From JBDTRY01 sp039931435 (GTDB taxonomy: Bacteria; Acidobacteriota; Thermoanaerobaculia; Gp7-AA8), in assembly GCA_039931435.1 (NCBI GenBank), contig JBDTRY010000022.1, positions 1 through 29,362 on the forward strand: a stretch of 29,362 nt of DNA, in the 5' to 3' direction. Numbering within the stretch: the stretch's first letter is position 1; every line of letters begins with the position of its first letter. Shown here piece by piece: positions 1 to 8,100 of this stretch. Position numbers and translations under genes: made by a program. The notes beneath the pieces are model-generated. The model saw only the letters and a list, made by a program, of their open reading frames with translations. It ran no database searches and was not told where the DNA came from.

Positions 1-655
1 GGTGGAGCGTCACACCGTTGGCATCGATCACGCCGTAGTGCGCCGGCGGAAAAACATCGACTCCTTCCCACACCGTATGCGTCGCTGGAATGAATGAATG
101 CGCAAGACAGCAGACGATGGCATCTCCGTTGAGCTCACGGTCGGCCCCGTCATAGGCGTGGAGCGCCGGGATCGTCGAAGCGAACAGGGTACGGTCGGGC
201 CGATGAAGAACGAACAGTGGTTTTTCGCCGAGCCGGTCGCGAGCGATGACCATCCGCGCCCGGGGTCCGTCCCAGATGGCCAGCGCAAACATGCCTCGCA
301 GGCGGGGAAATATGGCCTCGCCCCACTCTTCGTAGCCGTGTGAGAGAACCTCACTGTCGGCGGTGGAACGGAAATGATGTCCACTGCCCTGCAGCTCTGC
401 CCGAAGCTCGCGCCAGTTGTAAATCTCCCCATTCAGGAGAACCTGAATGGAACCGTCTTCATTGGGCATGGGGCAGTTGCCCAGTTCGCTGAGATCGAGG
501 ATGCTCAGCCGGCGATGAATCAACCCCGCGTTCGGGGCGATGAACAACTCCTCGTCGTCCGGACCGCGGGCCACCATCAGGCTGCCCATGCGCTTCAGCC
601 CGGCCTCATCCACGCCGCTCGCTGCAGGAACGAAGATGCCCCCGATTCCGCACAT
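1..655 (-). CDS. asnB: Asparagine synthase-type amidotransferase, N-terminal part (cut by window edge)
   Basis: The reverse strand opens with ATG-TGC at 655 and reads MCGIGGIF, so the catalytic Cys of a class II (Ntn) glutamine amidotransferase sits right after the initiator Met. The 218 visible residues carry the usual landmarks: ARGPDDEE, HRRLSILDL, NGEIYN, a DSEV motif, RGMFALAIWD and ARDRLGEKPLF. This domain releases ammonia from glutamine for a C-terminal ATP-dependent synthetase domain, which would lie beyond position 1. A GGAGG sequence lies about 15 bases upstream of the start. Full-length relatives have about 600 residues and include AsnB and the amidotransferases of exopolysaccharide loci; acceptor specificity cannot be read here. 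The gene follows the methyltransferase on the same strand after a 258-base gap. A second complete member of the family lies at 26001-27872. The family call is secure, the substrate is not. Confidence 0.93.
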   Translation of the reverse strand, partial: MCGIGGIFVPAASGVDEAGLKRMGSLMVARGPDDEELFIAPNAGLIHRRLSILDLSELGNCPMPNEDGSIQVLLNGEIYNWRELRAELQGSGHHFRSTADSEVLSHGYEEWGEAIFPRLRGMFALAIWDGPRARMVIARDRLGEKPLFVLHRPDRTLFASTIPALHAYDGADRELNGDAIVCCLAHSFIPATHTVWEGVDVFPPAHYGVIDANGVTLH

Positions 656-913
656 CAGCTTCCCGTCCCACCTCCGGCGTATGGCCGGATTGTCAGAACC
701 ATCATGGCAACTCCGTTCCCACCGTGCGCGTCATCGAAATCACCCTCTTAATCCCCTGCCATCCCCATTCCGCCTTCCTCGGATTCCCCTGTCCGCTGAA
801 TCTACCGCGACGAAGGGGGTGACGGGGCCTGCAGCCAGAGGCTGACGCAGACCGGGATTGTTCGAACCGGGGTGACCGCCCCCACGGCTTGCAGGACATA
901 AATTCCAGCCTCG

Positions 914-1825
914 TTATTTCGTAACCGGCCTGCTGGCGACGAGAATTATGACCGGTTCGGCATTGATGGCTGACAACACCCTCGCCGCTGTCTCGGCAGC
1001 AGCGCGAACCAGCCGGCTTCGCAACCACGGCGAGTTCGAAGCTCGGACCCAGAGGGGAAACAATTGCCTTACCTCGGCCTCCGGTTCTGATTCCAGAATA
1101 TGCCTCCGGATCTCGGCCACTCTCATTCCGTCCAGCCACCGGGCGTCGTGGCACGCCGCCGGCCCGGCAAAGGCGCGCAGGTAAGCCCGCCTGCCACGCA
1201 ATGGAAGGTTGTGGTAAAAAACGAATCTCGGTCCGTAGTGGAAAAAGTCGATCGGGAAGTACTGATTCGGTCCGCAGGCCAGGATGAGACTTCCTCCAGG
1301 CGCTACAGACTTCATCATGTTGTCGATGGCCACCTTCCTCGTTTCATCGCCGTAGATGTGCTCCATCATGCCGATCGATGTCACAAAATCATAGCGATCG
1401 GGAACCGGACCCTCCGTAATGTCGTGGTGGAGAAAGCTCCGTTCCGCCTCCTCCCGGGAGTGCCCGTAAGCCTCGAAGATGCAGAGTGCCCCCGAACGGC
1501 AGGTACTCTCGTATTCCGTGAACGTGTCCGTACCCGTGGCGATCATCCCCATGCATTTCGCCTGCGCCACCAGAACTCCGAGGCCGGTACCAACGTCGAG
1601 AAGTCGCTTTCCATGAAGATCGCCGGCCGCCAAAGCCGACATCACCGCAAAAAACTTCGAGAATTCCCGCGGGATCTCCTCGTTGCAGGCAACACCGGCC
1701 TCCTTGAAACTGACCTTCACGGCGCGCTCGGGGAAATCGGGGATGGCCTCACCGAGGGCCGTCACCTGGCTTGCGCTCACTTCCGAATACAGGTCGAGGG
1801 ATTTAGAGCGCGAGCCCAGGCTCAC
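914..1825 (-). CDS. Class I SAM-dependent methyltransferase
   Basis: This protein of about 303 residues has a Rossmann-type SAM-binding motif I (LLDVGTGLGV, about residues 75-84). An acidic residue follows at the end of the next strand (GTDTF), and a post-motif FVTSIGMMEHIYGD and a motif PGGSLILACGP complete the fold. These are typical of small-molecule or sugar methyltransferases of the Methyltransf_11/23 type. The open frame runs upstream to 2116, but that part is antisense-like reading through the preceding gene. The best start is GTG at 1825, which overlaps the TGA of the upstream gene in a GTGA arrangement, with GAGGAA nine bases ahead, suggesting translational coupling. Between the formyltransferase/propeller gene and an AsnB-like gene, it probably decorates a sugar, lipid or peptide. 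The acceptor is unknown. Confidence 0.85.
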   Translation of the reverse strand: MSLGSRSKSLDLYSEVSASQVTALGEAIPDFPERAVKVSFKEAGVACNEEIPREFSKFFAVMSALAAGDLHGKRLLDVGTGLGVLVAQAKCMGMIATGTDTFTEYESTCRSGALCIFEAYGHSREEAERSFLHHDITEGPVPDRYDFVTSIGMMEHIYGDETRKVAIDNMMKSVAPGGSLILACGPNQYFPIDFFHYGPRFVFYHNLPLRGRRAYLRAFAGPAACHDARWLDGMRVAEIRRHILESEPEAEVRQLFPLWVRASNSPWLRSRLVRAAAETAARVLSAINAEPVIILVASRPVTK

Positions 1826-3525
1826 GGGAGCCACTTCCTCGTCCTGCAATCCAGAACCACGAGATCTCCAGCCATGGTAATGGTGTGACATCCGCGGATT
1901 CCCGGCAGCCAGTCGGGCTCGATATCGAAGGCGGGCCGTTCTGCGAAACGCTGTCGGGTCAGCTCCGTGATCTCCATGACGGTGAGCGAATGACCGTACA
2001 GCTGCGCACTGTTCTGGGCGGGACGGAACAGGCGGCCGTTCTGCCGGAAAATCGGTCCGCCCGGACGGGCACAACGTACATCGGAGACAATGGGATTCAT
2101 GGCATGAGGCAGCCATGGACCCAGCGGACTATCGCTGACGAAACAAAACAGCTCGTCCCAGGATGAACCCCCGCTTTCGCTCACGCTCGTGAAGAGGTAC
2201 CAGGAATTTTCGTGTTCACAGAGCGTGGCATCGACAGCCCTGACGTCGGTCAACAGATCCTTCACGAACTCCCAGCGCTCGGGAAAATCGATGGCGCGAA
2301 AGAGCTGCACGGCCCGCACGCTGGCCGTTTCCGGAATCATGAAATGATCGCCCTGCCATTCGAAGACGAATGGGTAGGAAAGGTGATGATCAGCCTCCAG
2401 AGCAGCGTGAACCGCTCCCGGCCGCCCCTGACTATCAAGCTCCGAAACTGAGATTCGGCCCAGCCCGGAGCGGTAGTCGTAGTCTTCGAAAAAGAGAAAT
2501 GGCCTGCCCTTACGAGTCGTTAGAATGGGATCGGCCCAGAACCGACCCTTGGGAGGGTAAACAGGTTCGACCCTGCCGCGAAGACTTTCGCCCGGTGTGA
2601 CGTCGCGTGCCACACCGAGAAACCAGTGCCCGGTTTTGATGCCGGACAGCCTGCGTACGCGCTCTTTCATAATCCGCCAGAGGCCGCGGAAAAGAAACCG
2701 GATCATGCGGCTATTGCGGGGAGTTCGCCGGATCGGCGGAAGCGGGCCCTGGCGATCCGGTTCCGGGCAGAGGCCCGCCGGACCATGCTCGTAGACACGC
2801 CTCAGGCAGCGGCTGACAAAGGGAATGGCCTTGCGATAAAGCCAGTAGCGATTTACCAACAGGGACTCGAAGCTCCGCGTTGCTCCTTGGGTCCGGAAAA
2901 TCACACGGCCGGCGTCCAGCTTCTCGGTCAGAATCTGCAGAATGGTTCCGGTCAGCGGATTCTCTCCGTACATTTCCCAGAATCCCGCCGGACCGCCACG
3001 ATATTCATGATTGTCACCGTGGTGATAGGACCAGACTCCGTACGTGGCCGCCTCGAGGACGTCTCCATGGAGAATGTTGAATCCGAATCGGAGGATCACG
3101 TCCAGCCGTTCGTCCCGCACTGACTGGACGTCCGCGGCGCCGAACTCACGGATACTGTCGCGCCGGACCGGAGTGACCTTGATCCGATTCGCGCCGGCCA
3201 GAAGCGGTTCGAGATTGGTCGGCTGGAACGGCGTGGCAAAAAAGGGGCGGACGATCTCGTCGACACGCACGTAGAGTCGCCAGAGCAGGGTATTCAACGG
3301 GGTCATCCTGCCTTCGAAAAAACCTCCAAAGCCTCCTCTCGATTGGCGGTTCCCGGAGTGATGCTCCTGATTGAGAACGACCGTGGTCAACTCCGCCACT
3401 CCCGAGGCTTTCACGCTCGCCAGAACTTCACCGATCCAGGCGGATGAAACCCAGTGGTCGAGAAGTACTCCCACCCGCAGCAGGGGTCTTGTCGATGCTA
3501 TGGCGTGATAGAGGGGTGTCGTCAT
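1822..3525 (-). CDS. Formyltransferase-like domain fused to a GH43/GIPC-transferase-like beta-propeller
   Basis: This 567-residue protein has two parts. Residues about 15-245 resemble the formyltransferase fold (Fmt/ArnA family): ILRFGFNIL, then SYHHGDNHEYRGGPAGF and an LTGTIL...LDAG block. In Fmt-type enzymes the catalytic set is Asn-x-His plus Asp. Here His168 and Asp204 appear conserved, but the Asn position is Ser166. Residues about 298-565 form a five-bladed-propeller-like domain with RFWADPI, FLFFEDYD, SYPFVFEW, MIPETA and VDATLCEHENSWYLF. These motifs match the GH43-like domain found in glucosamine inositolphosphorylceramide transferase-related proteins and often fused to formyltransferases in bacteria. 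It is the first gene of the left minus-strand group and overlaps the methyltransferase by four bases. It may modify or bind an amino sugar; both activity and substrate are inference. Confidence 0.8.
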   Translation of the reverse strand: MTTPLYHAIASTRPLLRVGVLLDHWVSSAWIGEVLASVKASGVAELTTVVLNQEHHSGNRQSRGGFGGFFEGRMTPLNTLLWRLYVRVDEIVRPFFATPFQPTNLEPLLAGANRIKVTPVRRDSIREFGAADVQSVRDERLDVILRFGFNILHGDVLEAATYGVWSYHHGDNHEYRGGPAGFWEMYGENPLTGTILQILTEKLDAGRVIFRTQGATRSFESLLVNRYWLYRKAIPFVSRCLRRVYEHGPAGLCPEPDRQGPLPPIRRTPRNSRMIRFLFRGLWRIMKERVRRLSGIKTGHWFLGVARDVTPGESLRGRVEPVYPPKGRFWADPILTTRKGRPFLFFEDYDYRSGLGRISVSELDSQGRPGAVHAALEADHHLSYPFVFEWQGDHFMIPETASVRAVQLFRAIDFPERWEFVKDLLTDVRAVDATLCEHENSWYLFTSVSESGGSSWDELFCFVSDSPLGPWLPHAMNPIVSDVRCARPGGPIFRQNGRLFRPAQNSAQLYGHSLTVMEITELTRQRFAERPAFDIEPDWLPGIRGCHTITMAGDLVVLDCRTRKWLP

Positions 3526-3696
3526 CGGAGGAGCCGGCGATCAGCCGAGGCAGTATAACCAATCAAGTTTGGTATCAAGAAAGTGTCGCCGGCGCCTATA
3601 CGCGGCCTCTGTCGACACACTCCTGCCGGAATCGCGATTATCATAGGATCACCGCGTTTTTCGCCGATGCAATGGTTCGGCGGCTGAGCCCGGTTC
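3526..3696. promoter_or_regulatory. Divergent intergenic region
   Basis: These 171 bases separate two divergently transcribed genes, so promoters for both should lie here. The sequence is locally less GC-rich around 3550-3590 (for example AACCAATCAAGTTTGG). I could not pick convincing -35/-10 pairs, and there is no riboswitch like the one upstream of the paralogous gene at 21034. Confidence 0.4.
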
Positions 3697-5106
3697 GTGA
3701 AAATGCTCTGGAAAAACTGGACAGGAACCCGGCTGGCGGGCGTGACGGCGGCGCTCCTGGCGGCGGCGTGTGCCAGCCCTGACGCGGCGTTTCAGGGCGG
3801 CGGTGCTGAAGGAAAGGCGACCTCCCGGCTCACGGCTGGTGCTTCCACACTCTCCGTGGGGTTCAACCAGGCCGACTCCATTCCGGCGACGCCTCTAAAA
3901 ATTCAAGGAACAGGACCGTCTGGACGACGACGTCCCACGCATCCTTACACGCCTGCGTACCCCGTCGCACAGACAGTCGCTTCCCAGCCGCCCCAGATCA
4001 TGATGGAACGGCCCCGCTATCTCGATCCCACTCCGATCGACGGCCTTGAAACGTTGATCACGCGCATCAGTGACGCGGGGGTCTTCGGAGGCTCGCAACG
4101 AATTTACCGCCACTTCTACTCGAAGCGACAGCCGTGGAACAGCGACGGCAGCAGGTTACTGCTTGCGTTTGAAAACAACGCCTATCTGCTCGATGGAAAG
4201 ACCTACAGGCTCATCGACACCTTCACGCCCTGGTCTGATCCGATCTGGTCGAACAAGGATCCGGACATTCTCTATGGAGTGGCCTCGTCGCCCGGTGGCC
4301 TGGTCGAATACAGAGTGTCGACGAGGACTTTCCGGATCGTGCAGTCTTTTCCCGAGTGGGCCGACACCTCGATCGGAGTAGGCGAAGGCAATCTCTCCGA
4401 TGACGATCGCTACGTGGCGCTGGTCGGCGTTTCGAAAAGCGGCGTGGACGTGCTCGTCTACAACGTAGGCGATGAAAAGATAGTGAGCCGGAAGGCCTTC
4501 CCGGGCCCGATCACTCTCGGTCAGGATCTCGACTGGGCGAGCGTTTCTCCCAGCGGCAGGTTTGTCGTGGTCTGCCTCAATGGCAAGGTCAAGGCGCACG
4601 ATGTTTACGATAGTCAAACGATGACTTTCCTCAGACGTCTCACATTCGGAAGCGCCTCCCACGCTGATATGGGATACGACTCGGACGGAAATGAAGTTCT
4701 GGTCACCCAGAACGGATCAAATGCAATCAGTTCTATCCGCCTTGCCGACGGGGTATCACGACAGGAACTCCCGGCGAACCTGATGGCCTCAAATCAGCAC
4801 ATCTCCTGCCGCAACACACTTCGTCCGGGCTGGTGTTATGTCAGCACTTTCGCCTATGAAAACGGATTCGAGAAATTCATGTACCGGGAGATTTTCTCGT
4901 TGAAACTCGACGGCAGTGGAACGGTGGAACGGTTCGCTCAGAGGTTCTCCGCCGAGTTTCCGGTCGCCGATCTCGAGTATGCCCGTGAGTCTCAGGCAGT
5001 GCCGAACCGTACGGGTCTTCAGGTGCTCTTCGCCAGCGACTGGGGCGACGCAACGTCGAACGCCGAGATCGATGACTACGTGGCCGGTGTTCAGTTCAAA
5101 GAGTAA
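3697..5106 (+). CDS. Secreted beta-propeller protein with lipoprotein-like signal
   Basis: This 469-residue protein begins with a basic, hydrophobic leader (WKNWTGTRLAGVTAALLAAACASP). It is consistent with a lipoprotein signal with Cys25 as the lipidation site, though the -3 residue is Ala rather than the usual Leu. A low-complexity linker follows, and from about residue 105 there is a repeat-rich domain with SDDDRYVALVG, SPSGRFVVVCLNG, DSDGNEVLVTQNG and similar blade-like strands, as in YVTN/WD-type beta-propellers. Two Cys flank HISCRN...RPGWCYVS and could form a disulfide. The domain is closely similar to the C-terminal half of the protein at 21034-23487, sharing blocks such as RHFYSKRQPWNSDG and DILYGVASSPGGL. 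The start is GTG 3697 or ATG 3703; no strong ribosome binding site is visible. Function is unknown; an extracytoplasmic binding or adhesive role is inferred. Confidence 0.8.
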   Translation: MKMLWKNWTGTRLAGVTAALLAAACASPDAAFQGGGAEGKATSRLTAGASTLSVGFNQADSIPATPLKIQGTGPSGRRRPTHPYTPAYPVAQTVASQPPQIMMERPRYLDPTPIDGLETLITRISDAGVFGGSQRIYRHFYSKRQPWNSDGSRLLLAFENNAYLLDGKTYRLIDTFTPWSDPIWSNKDPDILYGVASSPGGLVEYRVSTRTFRIVQSFPEWADTSIGVGEGNLSDDDRYVALVGVSKSGVDVLVYNVGDEKIVSRKAFPGPITLGQDLDWASVSPSGRFVVVCLNGKVKAHDVYDSQTMTFLRRLTFGSASHADMGYDSDGNEVLVTQNGSNAISSIRLADGVSRQELPANLMASNQHISCRNTLRPGWCYVSTFAYENGFEKFMYREIFSLKLDGSGTVERFAQRFSAEFPVADLEYARESQAVPNRTGLQVLFASDWGDATSNAEIDDYVAGVQFKE

Positions 5107-5124
5107 CGTTCCGGGCGATACTTC

Positions 5125-8100
5125 TCATTTTCGGCGACGATCGAAGGACGCACGGCGCGCCTCCGCTCGCTTCCGAGCGCGATCCGGTGCGGAAACACCG
5201 TCACCAGCGTCGCTGATGAACCCGGCCAGAGCTTCCACGGTGGTGTACTTGAAGAGGTCCGTCATTTTCACGGGCTTCATGACACTCTTTCTGAGCTCGT
5301 TCAACACCTGAACTACGAGCAGCGAGTGACCGCCGATATCGAAAAAATTCGCGCGTCTTTCTACTTCGGGTACGCCCAGAGCGTTCTGCCAGATGCTGGC
5401 CACCAGCTCTTCGAACTCGTCGCGCGGTCGCCGTTCCTTTGGCAGCGACAGTAATTGAGGCGCCTTCGGAGCCGGCAAAGACCGGCGGTCGATCTTGCCG
5501 TTCGGCGTCCGAGGCAACGAATCCAGGTGGACATAGGTCGCCGGTACCATGAATTCGGGCAATTCTGTCCGCAGCCACCGCTTCAGTCCTTCGTCACTGA
5601 TATCCCTTCGTTCGGCAGCGCACACGTACGCTACAAGGCGCTGATCGCCAGGAACGTCCTCTCGAAGAAGAACAGCCGCTTCCGAAAGCGATTTGTGGCC
5701 TGCGAGAAGCGATTCGATTTCTCCCAGCTCGACTCGATAGCCGCGGATTTTCACTTGCTGGTCGAGCCGGCCGAGGTATTCGATACGTCCATCCGGGAGG
5801 TGCCGCCCGAGGTCGCCAGTGCGGTACATGTGTCCGCTGCCTTCGACACGAAACGGATCCGCTGGAAAGCGTTCGGCAGTCAACTCCGGCTGCTGCCAAT
5901 ACCCTCGAACGACTCCCGCTCCGCCAATGAAAAGCTCACCGGCAACCCCCGGGGGCAGCAGTTGCCGCTGCTGATCCAGAACATAAATGGTCTGGTTCGC
6001 CAGCGGCCGGCCGATGGAGACAGTGTTCGAGGCGGACGTCGTTTCGGGATGAATATCATCACAAGAGGACCAGACCGTCGTTTCCGTCGGGCCGTACATG
6101 TTCGTCACACGGCCACCGACAAGGGTGGTAAGCGATCGCGCCAGATCGGGAGTCAGCGCCTCGCCTCCAACCAGCATGTGCTTCAGTGTGGCCAGTCCCG
6201 AGGCCGCGTCCCTATCGGAGACGAGCATCATGGCCATGGACGGCGTGCACTGAAAATGGGTGACACCGTGACGGACGAACAGTGAGGGAAGCGAGTGATC
6301 GACCGGATCGGCGATTGTGTTCCGGATTTCTCCCTCCCGGTTAGCAGACTCCCGGAGCATGTTCAGGTAAGGGAGATGGTCGAGTACCACGCCGGTGTCG
6401 ATGCCGAAGTCGATGAGGCAGGCGATTTCGTCGACTCCGGCTTCCGCGACTTTCTCTACCATGGCCAGGCAATCGTCCGGGGTTCCGAAAAGCCCGCTGC
6501 TGCGGAAGTACCGCTGGAAGGCAAACTCGAGCAGTGCATCCAGATCTTCATCCGAAACCTGGGCAAGAAACTCATCGAGCGTCTTCCCTTGTTCTTCGGA
6601 CAGCTTCTTGAATGTCGGGAACTGCCATGCCGCTGCCTTGACCAGGAACATGGCGCTCTTCAGATAAGCCTTGAGCGGCTCTCTGACCGTGCGTTCCACA
6701 TCTCCGGCGTCAGGGCCGATAAACGTATGCAGCATCAGCGACACGACTCCTGATCCGGAATGACCTGCCGCCGAACGCGCCTGATGGTACGCGCGCACTT
6801 TTCCGGCCAGTTCCTCGACACTCTGTCCGAGCAGATGCGTAAGCAGATTGTGACCAGCTCTGCCCGCCTGGATAAATGTGTCGACGTTCCCTGCGGTGGT
6901 AACCCACAGGGGCAGCTCCTTCTGAATGGGGCGGGGAAGCGTACGGACGGAAACCGTTCCTGAGGGTCCGGGAAAGTCAACGTTTTCGCCGCGCCAGAGC
7001 CGCCGTACGACCTCCGCTGACTCGAACATCACCTTTTTCGCTTCAGCAAAGTTTTCCGGTCTTATGGCGAAATCCGGCGGAGCCCAGCCTGCGGCAATGG
7101 AGATTCCAACACGTCCGTTGGAGAGATTGTCGACGACAGCCCATTCCTCGGCGATCCGGATCGGACTGTGAAGAGGGACGACGCAACTGCCGGCTCGGAG
7201 CGATACGTTCCGGGTGATCGTGGCCAGTGCCGCGCACGTCACGGACGGGTTCGGAAACAAACCGCCGAAGGCGTTGAAATGACGCTCGGGATTCCAGACG
7301 GCATTGAATCCGTGCGAATCTGCATAACGTGCACCGTCCAGAAGGAGACGATATTTTTCGGGGTCCTGCTCGCTCTCTTCGCCGGCCACGTTCCAGTAGA
7401 AAAATCCGAACTCGATCTTCCGGCCGGCTGGCCGCTTTGCCTCTCCACCCTGGCCCAGAGGATCCGCATGGATGACGACAGTAAACCCACGGGCGAGCGT
7501 CCAGAACAGCTCGAGCACCGAAATGTCGAAAGAAATGCTGGTCACAGCCAGCCATACTCCCGGTTCTGTTCCGAGGCCGGCATCCATTCCGTCGAAAAAA
7601 TTGTTCACGTTTCGATGCTCGACCATGACGCCTTTTGGGCGGCCGGTTGATCCTGACGTGTAGATGACGTACGCAAGATCGGACGCGGTCACCGGCACGT
7701 TGATGTTGCCCGCTTCGTCCTGCCGCAATTCATCGTGAACGTCTTCGAGGACGACCTTCTCTCCGCCAGGAATGCTGCCGGCGAATTCGCGTTGTGTGAT
7801 CACAATCTGAAGCCCGGCATCCTCGATCATGTGCGCGAGACGTGCGACCGGATAAACCGGATCGAGAGGGACATAAGCCGCACCTGTCTTCAGCACAGCG
7901 AGAAGAGAAACGAGCATGTCCAGCGAGCGCCCTACCATCACGCCGGCTAGTTCTCCGGACTTGAGACCGCTTTTCTGCAGACGGCGCCCCAGCCGGTTCG
8001 CCGCTTCGTTGAGTTCGCGGTAACTCATCGAGCGTCCCTCGAAAACGGCGGCCTGGCGTTCGGGAGTGAGCGCGGCCTGCCGTTCGAATAGCTGATGGAT

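Noticed and set aside
1100..1888. Plus-strand frame of 262 codons opposite the methyltransferase
   Set aside because: It is a mirror frame of a gene with clear SAM motifs; no signal, domain or ribosome binding site is seen.
1826..2116. N-terminal extension of the methyltransferase frame
   Set aside because: It lies inside the formyltransferase/propeller gene in another frame, its composition is not protein-like, and the GTGA-coupled start at 1825 has a ribosome binding site.
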